The notes under the pieces: generated by a model
The model's input: only the letters and a program-made list of their open reading frames with translations
What the model was told of the DNA's origin: nothing
Databases searched by the model: none
Shown: in pieces, positions 1 to 7,334 of the stretch
Position numbering within the stretch: the first letter of the stretch is position 1
How the letters are laid out: the number at the start of each line of letters is the position of its first letter
Position numbers and translations under genes: made by a program
NCBI GenBank assembly: GCA_037190175.1
Contig: JBBCJM010000242.1
Coordinates: forward strand, 1-10,859
Direction of reading: 5' to 3'
Length of the DNA: 10,859 nucleotides
DNA from: JBBCJM01 sp037190175
GTDB taxonomy: Bacteria > Pseudomonadota > Alphaproteobacteria > Rhodobacterales > Rhodobacteraceae

Positions 1-17
1 GCGTGAGTGTGGAGAGG

Positions 18-59
18 CCGGGGGCGCTGCCCCCGGACCCCCGGGATATTTATGGTCCC
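18..59. repeat. GC-rich palindromic intergenic element before bhcB
   Basis: A perfect 8-bp stem (18-25 with 29-36) closes on a 3-base loop, GCT. It is followed by a C-run, CGGG and an AT-rich tail (ATATTTATGG). From memory, hairpins with this layout (GGGGGC-GCT-GCCCCC, then CCCCCGGGATATTT) recur between genes in Rhodobacterales genomes, so I read it as a dispersed repeat; copy number cannot be checked here. It ends 44 bases before the bhcB start. If an upstream bhcA is co-transcribed, the hairpin could act as a partial terminator or processing site. Confidence 0.55.
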
Positions 60-90
60 AAAGACAACGGGGGTGTGGCCTCCGTCCGGT

Positions 91-95
91 GGAGG
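91..95 (+). promoter_or_regulatory. ribosome binding site that fixes the bhcB start
   Basis: GGAGG lies 8 bases before the ATG at 104. An in-frame GTG at 89 would place this motif inside the coding region and has no Shine-Dalgarno sequence of its own, so ATG 104 is preferred. Confidence 0.75.
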
Positions 96-103
96 ATTGC
101 GGG

Positions 104-1075
104 ATGAAGGACGTGGGCGGGCTGTCGGTGCCGACCTTCGAGGACGTGCTGGCGGCCGAGGCGCGGGTGCGGCCGCATGTGCATCGCACGCCGGTGATGA
201 CCTCGGCGATGCTGGACGCGATGACGGGCGCCAGCCTGTTCTTCAAATGCGAGAACCTGCAGAAGGCCGGCGCGTTCAAGGTGCGCGGCGCCTCCAATGC
301 CGTGTTCGGGCTGTCCGACGACCGGCTGGCGCGCGGGGTGGCCACGCATTCCTCGGGCAACCATGCGCTGTCGCTCAGCTATGCCGCAGGCCGGCGCGGG
401 ATCCCCTGCCACGTGGTCATGCCCCGCACCGCGCCGCAGGCCAAGAAGGACGCGGTGCGCGGCTATGGCGGGATCATCACCGAATGCGAACCCTCCACCT
501 CCTCGCGCGAGGCGGTCTTCGCCGAGGTCGAGGCGCGCACGGGGGCGGATTTCGTGCATCCCTACAACGACCCGCGGGTGATCGCGGGGCAGGGCACCTG
601 TTCGCTGGAACTGCTGGAGCAGGTTCAGGGGCTGGACGCGGTGGTGGCGCCCATCGGCGGCGGGGGCATGATCTCCGGCACCTGCCTGACGCTGTCCGCC
701 CGCGCGCCGGGGGTGCAGGTCTATGCCGCCGAGCCCGAGATGGCCGACGACGCCGCGCGGTCCTTCCGCGCCGGCCACATCATCGCCGACGACGCGCCCG
801 AGACGGTGGCGGATGGCCTCAAGGTGCCGCTGAAGGAACTGACCTGGCATTTCGTCAGGAACCACGTGACCGACGTGCTGACCGTGGGCGAGGACGAGAT
901 CGTGGAGGCGATGAAGCTGATCTGGAAGCGGATGAAGCTGGTGGTGGAGCCGTCCTCGGCGGTGCCGCTGGCGGTGATCCTGAAGAACCCCGGGGCCTTC
1001 GCCGGCCGCCGGGTGGGGGTGATCGTGACGGGCGGCAATGTGGATCTGGACCGGCTTCCCTGGATGAAAGGGTGA
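104..1075 (+). CDS. bhcB: beta-hydroxyaspartate dehydratase (PLP fold type II), BhcB
   Basis: This encodes a 323-residue PLP enzyme of the serine/threonine dehydratase and serine racemase family. Visible motifs are the PLP lysine K59 in GAFKVRGA, the substrate loop SSGNH (83-87), the glycine-rich phosphate loop GGGGM (185-189), and EPEMADD from residue 210. That last motif matches the divalent-metal site of serine racemases (E210, A214, D216 in mammalian numbering). Sequence alone would say only threonine dehydratase-like. The specific name comes from the neighbours: an aldolase of the D-threonine aldolase fold and an ornithine cyclodeaminase-like reductase, the bhcBCD set of the beta-hydroxyaspartate cycle. 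In that cycle BhcB removes water from (2R,3S)-beta-hydroxyaspartate to give iminosuccinate. The start is ATG 104, 8 bases after GGAGG. Its TGA stop overlaps the bhcC ATG by one base, indicating translational coupling. The alternative is a threo-3-hydroxyaspartate or threonine dehydratase. Confidence 0.88.
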   Translation: MKDVGGLSVPTFEDVLAAEARVRPHVHRTPVMTSAMLDAMTGASLFFKCENLQKAGAFKVRGASNAVFGLSDDRLARGVATHSSGNHALSLSYAAGRRGIPCHVVMPRTAPQAKKDAVRGYGGIITECEPSTSSREAVFAEVEARTGADFVHPYNDPRVIAGQGTCSLELLEQVQGLDAVVAPIGGGGMISGTCLTLSARAPGVQVYAAEPEMADDAARSFRAGHIIADDAPETVADGLKVPLKELTWHFVRNHVTDVLTVGEDEIVEAMKLIWKRMKLVVEPSSAVPLAVILKNPGAFAGRRVGVIVTGGNVDLDRLPWMKG

Positions 1076-2244
1076 TGAGCATGAACACGCACGCGAATTT
1101 CGAGGGGCTGGAAGTGGGCTACGACATCCCCGCCCTGCCGGGGATGGTGGAGGGGCAGATCCAGACCCCCTGTCTGGTGCTGGACCTGGACGCGCTGGAG
1201 CGCAACATCGTCAAGATGGGCGATTATGCCCGCGCCCACGGGATGCGCCACCGGGTGCATGGCAAGATGCACAAGTCGGTGGACGTGGCGCGGTTGCAGG
1301 AGCGGCTGGGCGGCGCCACCGGCGTCTGCTGCCAGAAGGTGAGCGAGGCCGAGGTCTTCGTCCGCGGCGGGATCAAGGACGTGCTGGTCAGCAATCAGGT
1401 GCGCGATCCGGCCAAGATCGACCGGCTGGCGCGGCTGCCGAAGCTGGGCGCCCGGGTGCTGGTCTGCGTGGACGACGTGGCGAACGTGGCCGACCTCTCG
1501 GCCGCGGTGCAGCGGCACGGGACCCGGCTCGAATGTCTGGTCGAGATCGACTGCGGCGCGGGGCGCTGCGGGGTCACCACCACCGCCGCGGTGGTGGAGA
1601 TCGCCCGGGCCATCGACGCCGCGCCGGGGCTGAGGTTCATCGGCATCCAGGCCTATCAGGGCGCCATGCAGCACCTGGAAAGCTATGAGGCGCGCAAGGC
1701 CAAGCTCGACACCGCCATCGCGCAGGTGAAGGACGCGGTGGAGGGGCTGCGCGCCGCGGGGCTGGAGGCGGAACTGGTCTCGGGCGGCGGCACCGGCAGC
1801 TATTACTTCGAGAGCGGCTCGGGGGTCTATAACGAGCTGCAATGCGGCTCCTACGCCTTCATGGATGCCGACTATGGCCGCATTCTCGACAAGGACGGCA
1901 ACCGCATCGACCGCGGCGAATGGCAGAATGCGCTGTTCATCCTGACCTCGGTGATGAGCCACGCCAAGCCCGACCGGGCGATCTGCGACGCGGGGCTGAA
2001 GGCGCAGTCGGTGGACAGCGGGTTGCCCTTCATCTTCGGCCGCGACGACGTGAAATACATCAAATGCTCGGACGAGCACGGGGTGATCGACGACCCCTCG
2101 GGCGCGCTGAAGGTGGGCGACAAGCTGCGGCTGGTGCCGGGGCATTGCGACCCGACCTGCAACGTGCACGACTGGTACGTGGGGGTGCGGAACGGGCGGG
2201 TGGAGGTGGTCTGGCCGGTCTCGGCCCGCGGCAAGGCCTATTGA
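1075..2244 (+). CDS. bhcC: beta-hydroxyaspartate aldolase (DSD1/D-threonine aldolase-like), BhcC
   Basis: This encodes a 389-residue fold type III PLP enzyme with an alanine-racemase-like N-terminal barrel and a C-terminal D-serine dehydratase-like domain. The PLP lysine is most likely K64 in HGKMHKS, matching the HxKTHK-type motif of D-threonine aldolases. Near the C-terminus GHCDPTC supplies an H-x-D metal pair (H357, D359), as in metal-dependent D-threonine aldolase. In the beta-hydroxyaspartate cycle this enzyme condenses glycine with glyoxylate to (2R,3S)-beta-hydroxyaspartate. The function is inferred from family plus position between the dehydratase and reductase genes. The ATG at 1075 shares its A with the bhcB stop (TGATG). 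A second in-frame ATG at 1081 is possible and would shorten the product by two residues. The stop at 2242-2244 in turn overlaps the bhcD start. Outside this context it would be annotated DSD1 family PLP-dependent enzyme. Confidence 0.9.
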   Translation: MSMNTHANFEGLEVGYDIPALPGMVEGQIQTPCLVLDLDALERNIVKMGDYARAHGMRHRVHGKMHKSVDVARLQERLGGATGVCCQKVSEAEVFVRGGIKDVLVSNQVRDPAKIDRLARLPKLGARVLVCVDDVANVADLSAAVQRHGTRLECLVEIDCGAGRCGVTTTAAVVEIARAIDAAPGLRFIGIQAYQGAMQHLESYEARKAKLDTAIAQVKDAVEGLRAAGLEAELVSGGGTGSYYFESGSGVYNELQCGSYAFMDADYGRILDKDGNRIDRGEWQNALFILTSVMSHAKPDRAICDAGLKAQSVDSGLPFIFGRDDVKYIKCSDEHGVIDDPSGALKVGDKLRLVPGHCDPTCNVHDWYVGVRNGRVEVVWPVSARGKAY

Positions 2245-3203
2245 TGCTGATCGTCCCCGAATCGCTGGTCGCCGGGCTGGTATCGGCCGAGGACGCCTTC
2301 GCTGCGGTGGAGGCGACCTTCGCCGCCATGGACCGGGGGGAGGCCTGGAACTTCCCGGTGGTGCGCGAGGCTCTGGGCGAGGGCCGGCAATATGGGTTCA
2401 AGGGCGGGATGGACCGGGCCTCGGGCGCGCTGGGGGTCAAGGCCGGGGGGTATTTCCCGGGCAACGCTGGCCGGGGGATGATCAACCACCAGTCGGTGGT
2501 GACGCTGTTCGACCCCGACAGCGGGGTGCCGGTGGCGATGGTGGGGGGCAACCTGCTGACCGCGCTGCGCACCGCGGCGGCCAGCGCGATCTCCATCGAC
2601 CGGCTGGCCCGGCCCGATGCCCGGGTGCTGGGGATGGTGGGGGCCGGGCATCAGGCCGGCTTCCAGCTGCGCGCGGCGGCCCGGGTGCGGCGCTGGGAAC
2701 GGGTGATCGGCTGGAACTTCCACCCCGAGATGCTGGACCGGCTGGGCGCGGTGGCGGCGGAACTGGGCCTGCCCTTCGAGGCGGTGCCCCTCGCCCGCAT
2801 GACCGAGGCCGACGCCATCGTCACCATCACCTCCTCCCCCGCCGCCAGCCTGATGGCGGCGCATGTCGGCCCCGGCACCCATCTGGCCTGCATGGGCACC
2901 GACACCAGGGGCAAGCAGGAGGTGGAGCCGGCGTTGCTCGCCAAGGCCACGGTCTTCGCCGACGAGGTGGCGCAGAGCGTGACCATCGGCGAGGCGCAGC
3001 ACGCGGTGGAGCAGGGGCTGCTGGCGGCGGAGGCCATCACGCCGCTGGGCGCGGTGCTGACCGGCCGCCACCCGGGGCGCGGCGGCCCCGACGAGATCAC
3101 CCTCTTCGACGGCACCGGGGTGGGCCTGCAGGATCTGGCGGTGGCCGCGGTCGCGGTGGCCCGGGCGCGCGAGCGCGGGCTGGGGACGGAGGTTCCGCTG
3201 TAG
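2244..3203 (+). CDS. bhcD: iminosuccinate reductase (ornithine cyclodeaminase/mu-crystallin family), BhcD
   Basis: This encodes 319 residues, the usual length for the ornithine cyclodeaminase/mu-crystallin family. Family marks are K53 (YGFKGG) and K66 (LGVKAGGYFPGN) in the substrate part, the segment LTALRTAAASA, and a Rossmann nucleotide-binding turn GAGHQA (133-138). In the beta-hydroxyaspartate cycle BhcD reduces iminosuccinate to L-aspartate with NAD(P)H. This regenerates the amino donor used by BhcA and prevents loss of nitrogen and carbon. The start ATG overlaps the bhcC TGA by one base, so bhcB, bhcC and bhcD read as one translationally coupled operon. It ends with TAG, while its two partners end in TGA. 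The enzyme could act on another imine or amino acid if taken alone, but the three-gene context makes the assignment strong. Confidence 0.9.
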   Translation: MLIVPESLVAGLVSAEDAFAAVEATFAAMDRGEAWNFPVVREALGEGRQYGFKGGMDRASGALGVKAGGYFPGNAGRGMINHQSVVTLFDPDSGVPVAMVGGNLLTALRTAAASAISIDRLARPDARVLGMVGAGHQAGFQLRAAARVRRWERVIGWNFHPEMLDRLGAVAAELGLPFEAVPLARMTEADAIVTITSSPAASLMAAHVGPGTHLACMGTDTRGKQEVEPALLAKATVFADEVAQSVTIGEAQHAVEQGLLAAEAITPLGAVLTGRHPGRGGPDEITLFDGTGVGLQDLAVAAVAVARARERGLGTEVPL

Positions 3204-3260
3204 AGCGCGATCGGCACAGGCGGATCCGCTGCCACCGGCACCACCGGATGAGGTCCCGCG

Positions 3261-3362
3261 CCTCCCTCCCCCTGGTGGGGAGGGATGGGGGGGGGGCAGC
3301 GGCAGGATTCCGGGCCGCGGCGGTGCCCCCTCCCCCATCCCCTCCCACCAGGGGAGGGGAGG
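3261..3362. repeat. large imperfect inverted repeat, C/G-rich arms
   Basis: The left arm (3261-3298) and right arm (3324-3362) are near-complete reverse complements: CCTCCC-TCCCC-TGGTGGG followed by a long G-run in one, and its complement in the other. The spacer is about 25 bases. Each arm is itself partly palindromic around CTGGTG or CACCAG. The left arm carries G4, G3 and G10 runs in close succession. The element lies between the bhcD stop and the GST gene. It probably ends or stabilises the bhc transcript, and may be a dispersed palindromic repeat. There is no U-tract for a canonical intrinsic terminator. The ORF track-like reading through it (RSRASLPLVG...) is low-complexity and not credible coding sequence. 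Confidence 0.75.
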
Positions 3363-3414
3363 TGCCCTGCCTGCCGACGATTCCGCCCGAACCGATCCCG
3401 CTCCCGATCCGTGC

Positions 3415-3420
3415 TATCCT
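3415..3420 (+). promoter_or_regulatory. possible -10 element for the GST gene
   Basis: TATCCT within GTGCTATCCTGCGCC lies 25 bases before the GST ATG. No convincing -35 box is seen about 17 bases upstream, so this is a weak call. A start close to 3427 would give a very short leader containing the AGGGGG ribosome binding site. Confidence 0.25.
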
Positions 3421-3445
3421 GCGCCCCGAGTCAGGGGGCACGCAG

Positions 3446-4108
3446 ATGATCACCGTCTATGGCGAGGGCAGGGGGTTCCGGGTGGTCTGGCTGCTGGAGG
3501 AGATGGGGCTGCCCTACCGGCTGCGGCCGGTGGACCTGCTGGCGGGGGTGGAGAACGACCCGGAGTATCTGGCCGTCAACCCCGCCGGCTTCATCCCCGC
3601 GATCCGGGACGGCGACATCACGATGGTCGAGTCGATCGCGATCATGGAATACCTGATGGCGCGCCACGGCCCGACCCCGCTGGCGCCCGCTCCCGACGAT
3701 CCCGCCTTCCCCGCCTACCAGCAGTTCCTGCACCTGGGCGAGGCGGGCCTGGCCATGTCGATGTATATCGTGGTGGTCAGCCGCAACCTGGCCCCCGCGG
3801 CCGAGAAACGGAACTGGGGCGCCCGCAAGGCGCTGCAGGTGTTCGAAAGCCGGCTGGGGCTGGTCACGGCGCAACTGGCGCGTGCGCCCTGGATGGCCGG
3901 CGACCGTTTCACCGCGGCCGACATCTCGGTGACCTATGCCCTGGAATTCGCCCAGCGGACCGGCTGCTACGCCCTGGGCGAGGCGGAACGGGCCTATGTG
4001 GCCCGCGCCGCCGCCCGGCCGGGCTACCTGCGGGCGATGGACGCTTGCCACGCCACCCGCGCCTGGGCTGCCGAGGCGGCGGCAAGGGGCGCTTCCGCCA
4101 CCGGCTGA
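3446..4108 (+). CDS. glutathione S-transferase family protein
   Basis: This encodes a 220-residue cytosolic GST-type protein. The N-terminal thioredoxin-like domain (about 1-78) has the family pattern RVVWLLEEMGLPY, then NPAGFIPAI (45-53) with the cis-proline P51, and ESIAI (62-66), which normally contacts the glutathione gamma-glutamyl group. The helical C-terminal domain contains GDRFTAADIS (about 152-161), the N-capping box of GSTs. The usual catalytic Ser or Cys after the first strand (SPNSRRVR in many bacterial GSTs) is replaced here by GEGRGFRV. The reaction is therefore uncertain and the substrate unknown. ATG 3446 is chosen because AGGGGG precedes it at a normal distance. The in-frame ATG at 3248 would add residues encoded by the palindromic repeat. 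It is separated from bhcD by 242 bases and from atpH by 219, so it probably stands alone. No link to either operon is evident. Confidence 0.85.
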   Translation: MITVYGEGRGFRVVWLLEEMGLPYRLRPVDLLAGVENDPEYLAVNPAGFIPAIRDGDITMVESIAIMEYLMARHGPTPLAPAPDDPAFPAYQQFLHLGEAGLAMSMYIVVVSRNLAPAAEKRNWGARKALQVFESRLGLVTAQLARAPWMAGDRFTAADISVTYALEFAQRTGCYALGEAERAYVARAAARPGYLRAMDACHATRAWAAEAAARGASATG

Positions 4109-4128
4109 CATATCCTGCCCCCGCAGCC

Positions 4129-4151
4129 GCGGCGCGGTGCCGCAGCGCCGC
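4129..4151 (+). terminator. possible hairpin terminator after the GST gene
   Basis: A 7-bp perfect G/C stem (4129-4135 with 4145-4151) has a 9-base loop and lies 20 bases after the GST stop. It is followed by AAGGG rather than a T-run, so it is at best a weak or factor-assisted terminator. Confidence 0.25.
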
Positions 4152-4193
4152 AAGGGCAGCCCGCGAACCCTCTCGGATCGGTGAGCGAAACGG

Positions 4194-4221
4194 TTGCGGG
4201 GCTGGAAACGCTCTGCTACAG
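4194..4221 (+). promoter_or_regulatory. candidate promoter of the atpHAGDC operon
   Basis: TTGCGG (4194-4199) and a -10-like GCTACA/CTACAG (4215-4221) are 15-16 bases apart, resembling alphaproteobacterial sigma-70 promoters. Transcription would begin near 4228, leaving a leader of about 100 bases before atpH. The leader is G/C-rich with short palindromes (for example CCGGCGCCGG) but shows no recognisable riboswitch. The call rests on motif resemblance only. Confidence 0.4.
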
Positions 4222-4327
4222 GCACCGGCGACTTGGGGCTCCGGGCCAGCCGGACGCCGCCGGATGTCGCCTTGTCCCGCCGCGAGACGCCGGCGCCGGA
4301 CGGGCGCCCCAGAACGGAAGGGATGAC

Positions 4328-4887
4328 GTGTCGGAACCTGCCTCGATCTCTGCCGGAATCGCCGCCCGCTATGCCTCGGCGCTGTTCGAACTGGCCAAGG
4401 AAGACAAGGCGCTGAAGGCGCTGGAAGCCGACACCGACGCGCTGGAGGCCGCGCTGAAGGCGAGCGCCGACCTGCGCGACCTGATCGGCTCGCCGGTCTA
4501 CTCGCGCGAGGAACAGGGCGCCGCCATGGCCGCGGTGGCCGGCAAGATGGGGCTCTCCGCGCTTACCTCCAACACGCTGGCGCTGATGGCGGGCAAGCGG
4601 CGGCTCTTCGTGCTGCCGCAGCTGCTGGCCCAGCTGCGCGGCCTGATCGCCGCGGAAAAGGGCGAGGTGACCGCCGAGGTGACCTCGGCCGTGCCCCTCA
4701 CCCCCGCGCAGGCCAAGGAACTGGCCGCCACGCTGAAGAAGCGGGTGGGCAAGACCGTGAAACTGAAAACCGCCGTCGATGAGACGCTCATCGGCGGGCT
4801 CGTCGTCAAGGTGGGCTCCACGATGATCGACACCTCGATCCGTGCGAAGCTCGCCTCCCTCCAGAATGCCATGAAAGAGGTCGGATA

Positions 4888-4888
<1 letters not shown>
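4328..4888 (+). CDS. atpH: ATP synthase F1 subunit delta
   Basis: This encodes the 186-residue delta (OSCP-type) subunit, which sits on top of the F1 hexamer and ties it to the peripheral b/b' stalk. The helical N-terminal domain opens with ISAGIAARYASALFELAKE, the standard start of this family. The C-terminal part carries the conserved GEVTAEVTSAVPLTPAQAKEL and ETLIGGLVVKVGSTMIDTSIRAKLASL segments. Translation starts at GTG 4328, because GGAAGGGATG lies just upstream and the protein then begins at the usual place (SEPASISAG). A GTG at 4181 in the same frame would add 49 residues with no family similarity. The TAA stop overlaps the atpA ATG by one base. It is the first gene of the F1-only operon; the F0 genes are not here, as is usual in Rhodobacter and relatives. 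Confidence 0.95.
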
Positions 4889-6426
<1,538 letters not shown>

Positions 6427-6446
6427 GCCGCGGGGAGTAAGGCGCC

Positions 6447-7313
6447 ATGCCCAGCCTCAAGGCACTCAAGAACCGGATCGCCAGCGTCAAGAACACGCGG
6501 AAGATCACCAAGGCGATGCAGATGGTCGCCGCCGCCAAGCTGCGCCGGGCGCAGGAGGCGGCCGAGGCCGCGCGGCCCTATGCCGAGCGGATGAACGCCG
6601 TGATCGGCGGGCTGGCCGCCGGCCAGTCGGGGTCCGACGCCGCGCCGCGGCTGCTGGCCGGGACCGGCCGGGATCAGGTGCACCTCTTGGTGGTGATGAC
6701 CGCCGAACGCGGGCTCTGCGGCGGCTTCAACTCCTCCATCGCCCGGCTGGCCCGGGCGAAGGCGGCGGAGCTGCTGGGGCAGGGCAAGACCGTCAAGATC
6801 CTGACCGTGGGCAAGAAGGGCCGCGAGCAACTGAAGCGCGACCATGCCGAACGCTTCGTGGGCCATGTCGACCTGACGGAAGTCAAGCGCGTGGGCTATG
6901 TCGATGCCTCGAAGATCGCGCGAGAGATCCTCACCCGCTTCGAGGCGGGCGAGTTCGACGTGGCGACGATCTTCTACAACCGCTTCCAGTCGGTGATCAG
7001 CCAGATCCCCACCGCGCAGCAGGTGATCCCCGCGGCCTACGAGACCAGCGCCCCCACCGCGCTCTACGACTACGAGCCGGGGGAGGAGGCGATCTTGGAG
7101 GAGCTGCTCCCCCGGGGCGTTGCGACGCAGGTCTTCACCGCGCTGCTGGAAAACGGCGCCTCGGAACAGGGCGCCCGGATGTCGGCCATGGACAACGCCA
7201 CGCGCAACGCGGGCGAGATGATCAACAAGCTGACCATCCAGTACAATCGCAGCCGCCAGGCCGCGATCACCAAGGAACTCATCGAAATCATCTCGGGCGC
7301 CGAGGCGCTCTGA
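6447..7313 (+). CDS. atpG: ATP synthase F1 subunit gamma
   Basis: This encodes 288 residues. Gamma is the rotating central shaft that couples the c-ring to catalysis in beta. Both terminal helices forming the coiled coil are present: the N-terminal MPSLKALKNRIASVKNTRKITKAMQMVAAAKL and the C-terminal region with MSAMDNATRNAGEMINKLTIQYNRSRQAAITKELIEI. The Rossmann-like middle domain begins with the conserved ERGLCGGFNSSI. GGGGAG about 10 bases before the ATG serves as ribosome binding site. It lies 20 bases after atpA and 21 before atpD, with no extra reading frame between atpG and atpD. Confidence 0.97.
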   Translation: MPSLKALKNRIASVKNTRKITKAMQMVAAAKLRRAQEAAEAARPYAERMNAVIGGLAAGQSGSDAAPRLLAGTGRDQVHLLVVMTAERGLCGGFNSSIARLARAKAAELLGQGKTVKILTVGKKGREQLKRDHAERFVGHVDLTEVKRVGYVDASKIAREILTRFEAGEFDVATIFYNRFQSVISQIPTAQQVIPAAYETSAPTALYDYEPGEEAILEELLPRGVATQVFTALLENGASEQGARMSAMDNATRNAGEMINKLTIQYNRSRQAAITKELIEIISGAEAL

Positions 7314-7334
7314 GGACGGAACCGGAGACAGACA

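Noticed and set aside
1..6. GCG TGA at the window edge as the C-terminus of bhcA
   Set aside because: Two codons cannot identify a gene. It is only consistent with the expected bhcA upstream.
7..2244. One long open frame spanning the bhcB region and bhcC, as a fusion protein
   Set aside because: The first 356 codons are an out-of-frame shadow of bhcB with Arg/Gly-rich, featureless sequence. The real bhcC begins at 1075.
3248..3445. N-terminal extension of the GST from ATG 3248
   Set aside because: These 66 residues are the translation of the palindromic repeat (Pro/Gly/Ala-rich). The GST fold starts at ATG 3446, which has its own ribosome binding site.
4181..4327. Extended atpH start at GTG 4181
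   Set aside because: The extra 49 residues have no similarity to delta subunits and would include the candidate promoter. GTG 4328 has a good ribosome binding site and gives the family N-terminus.
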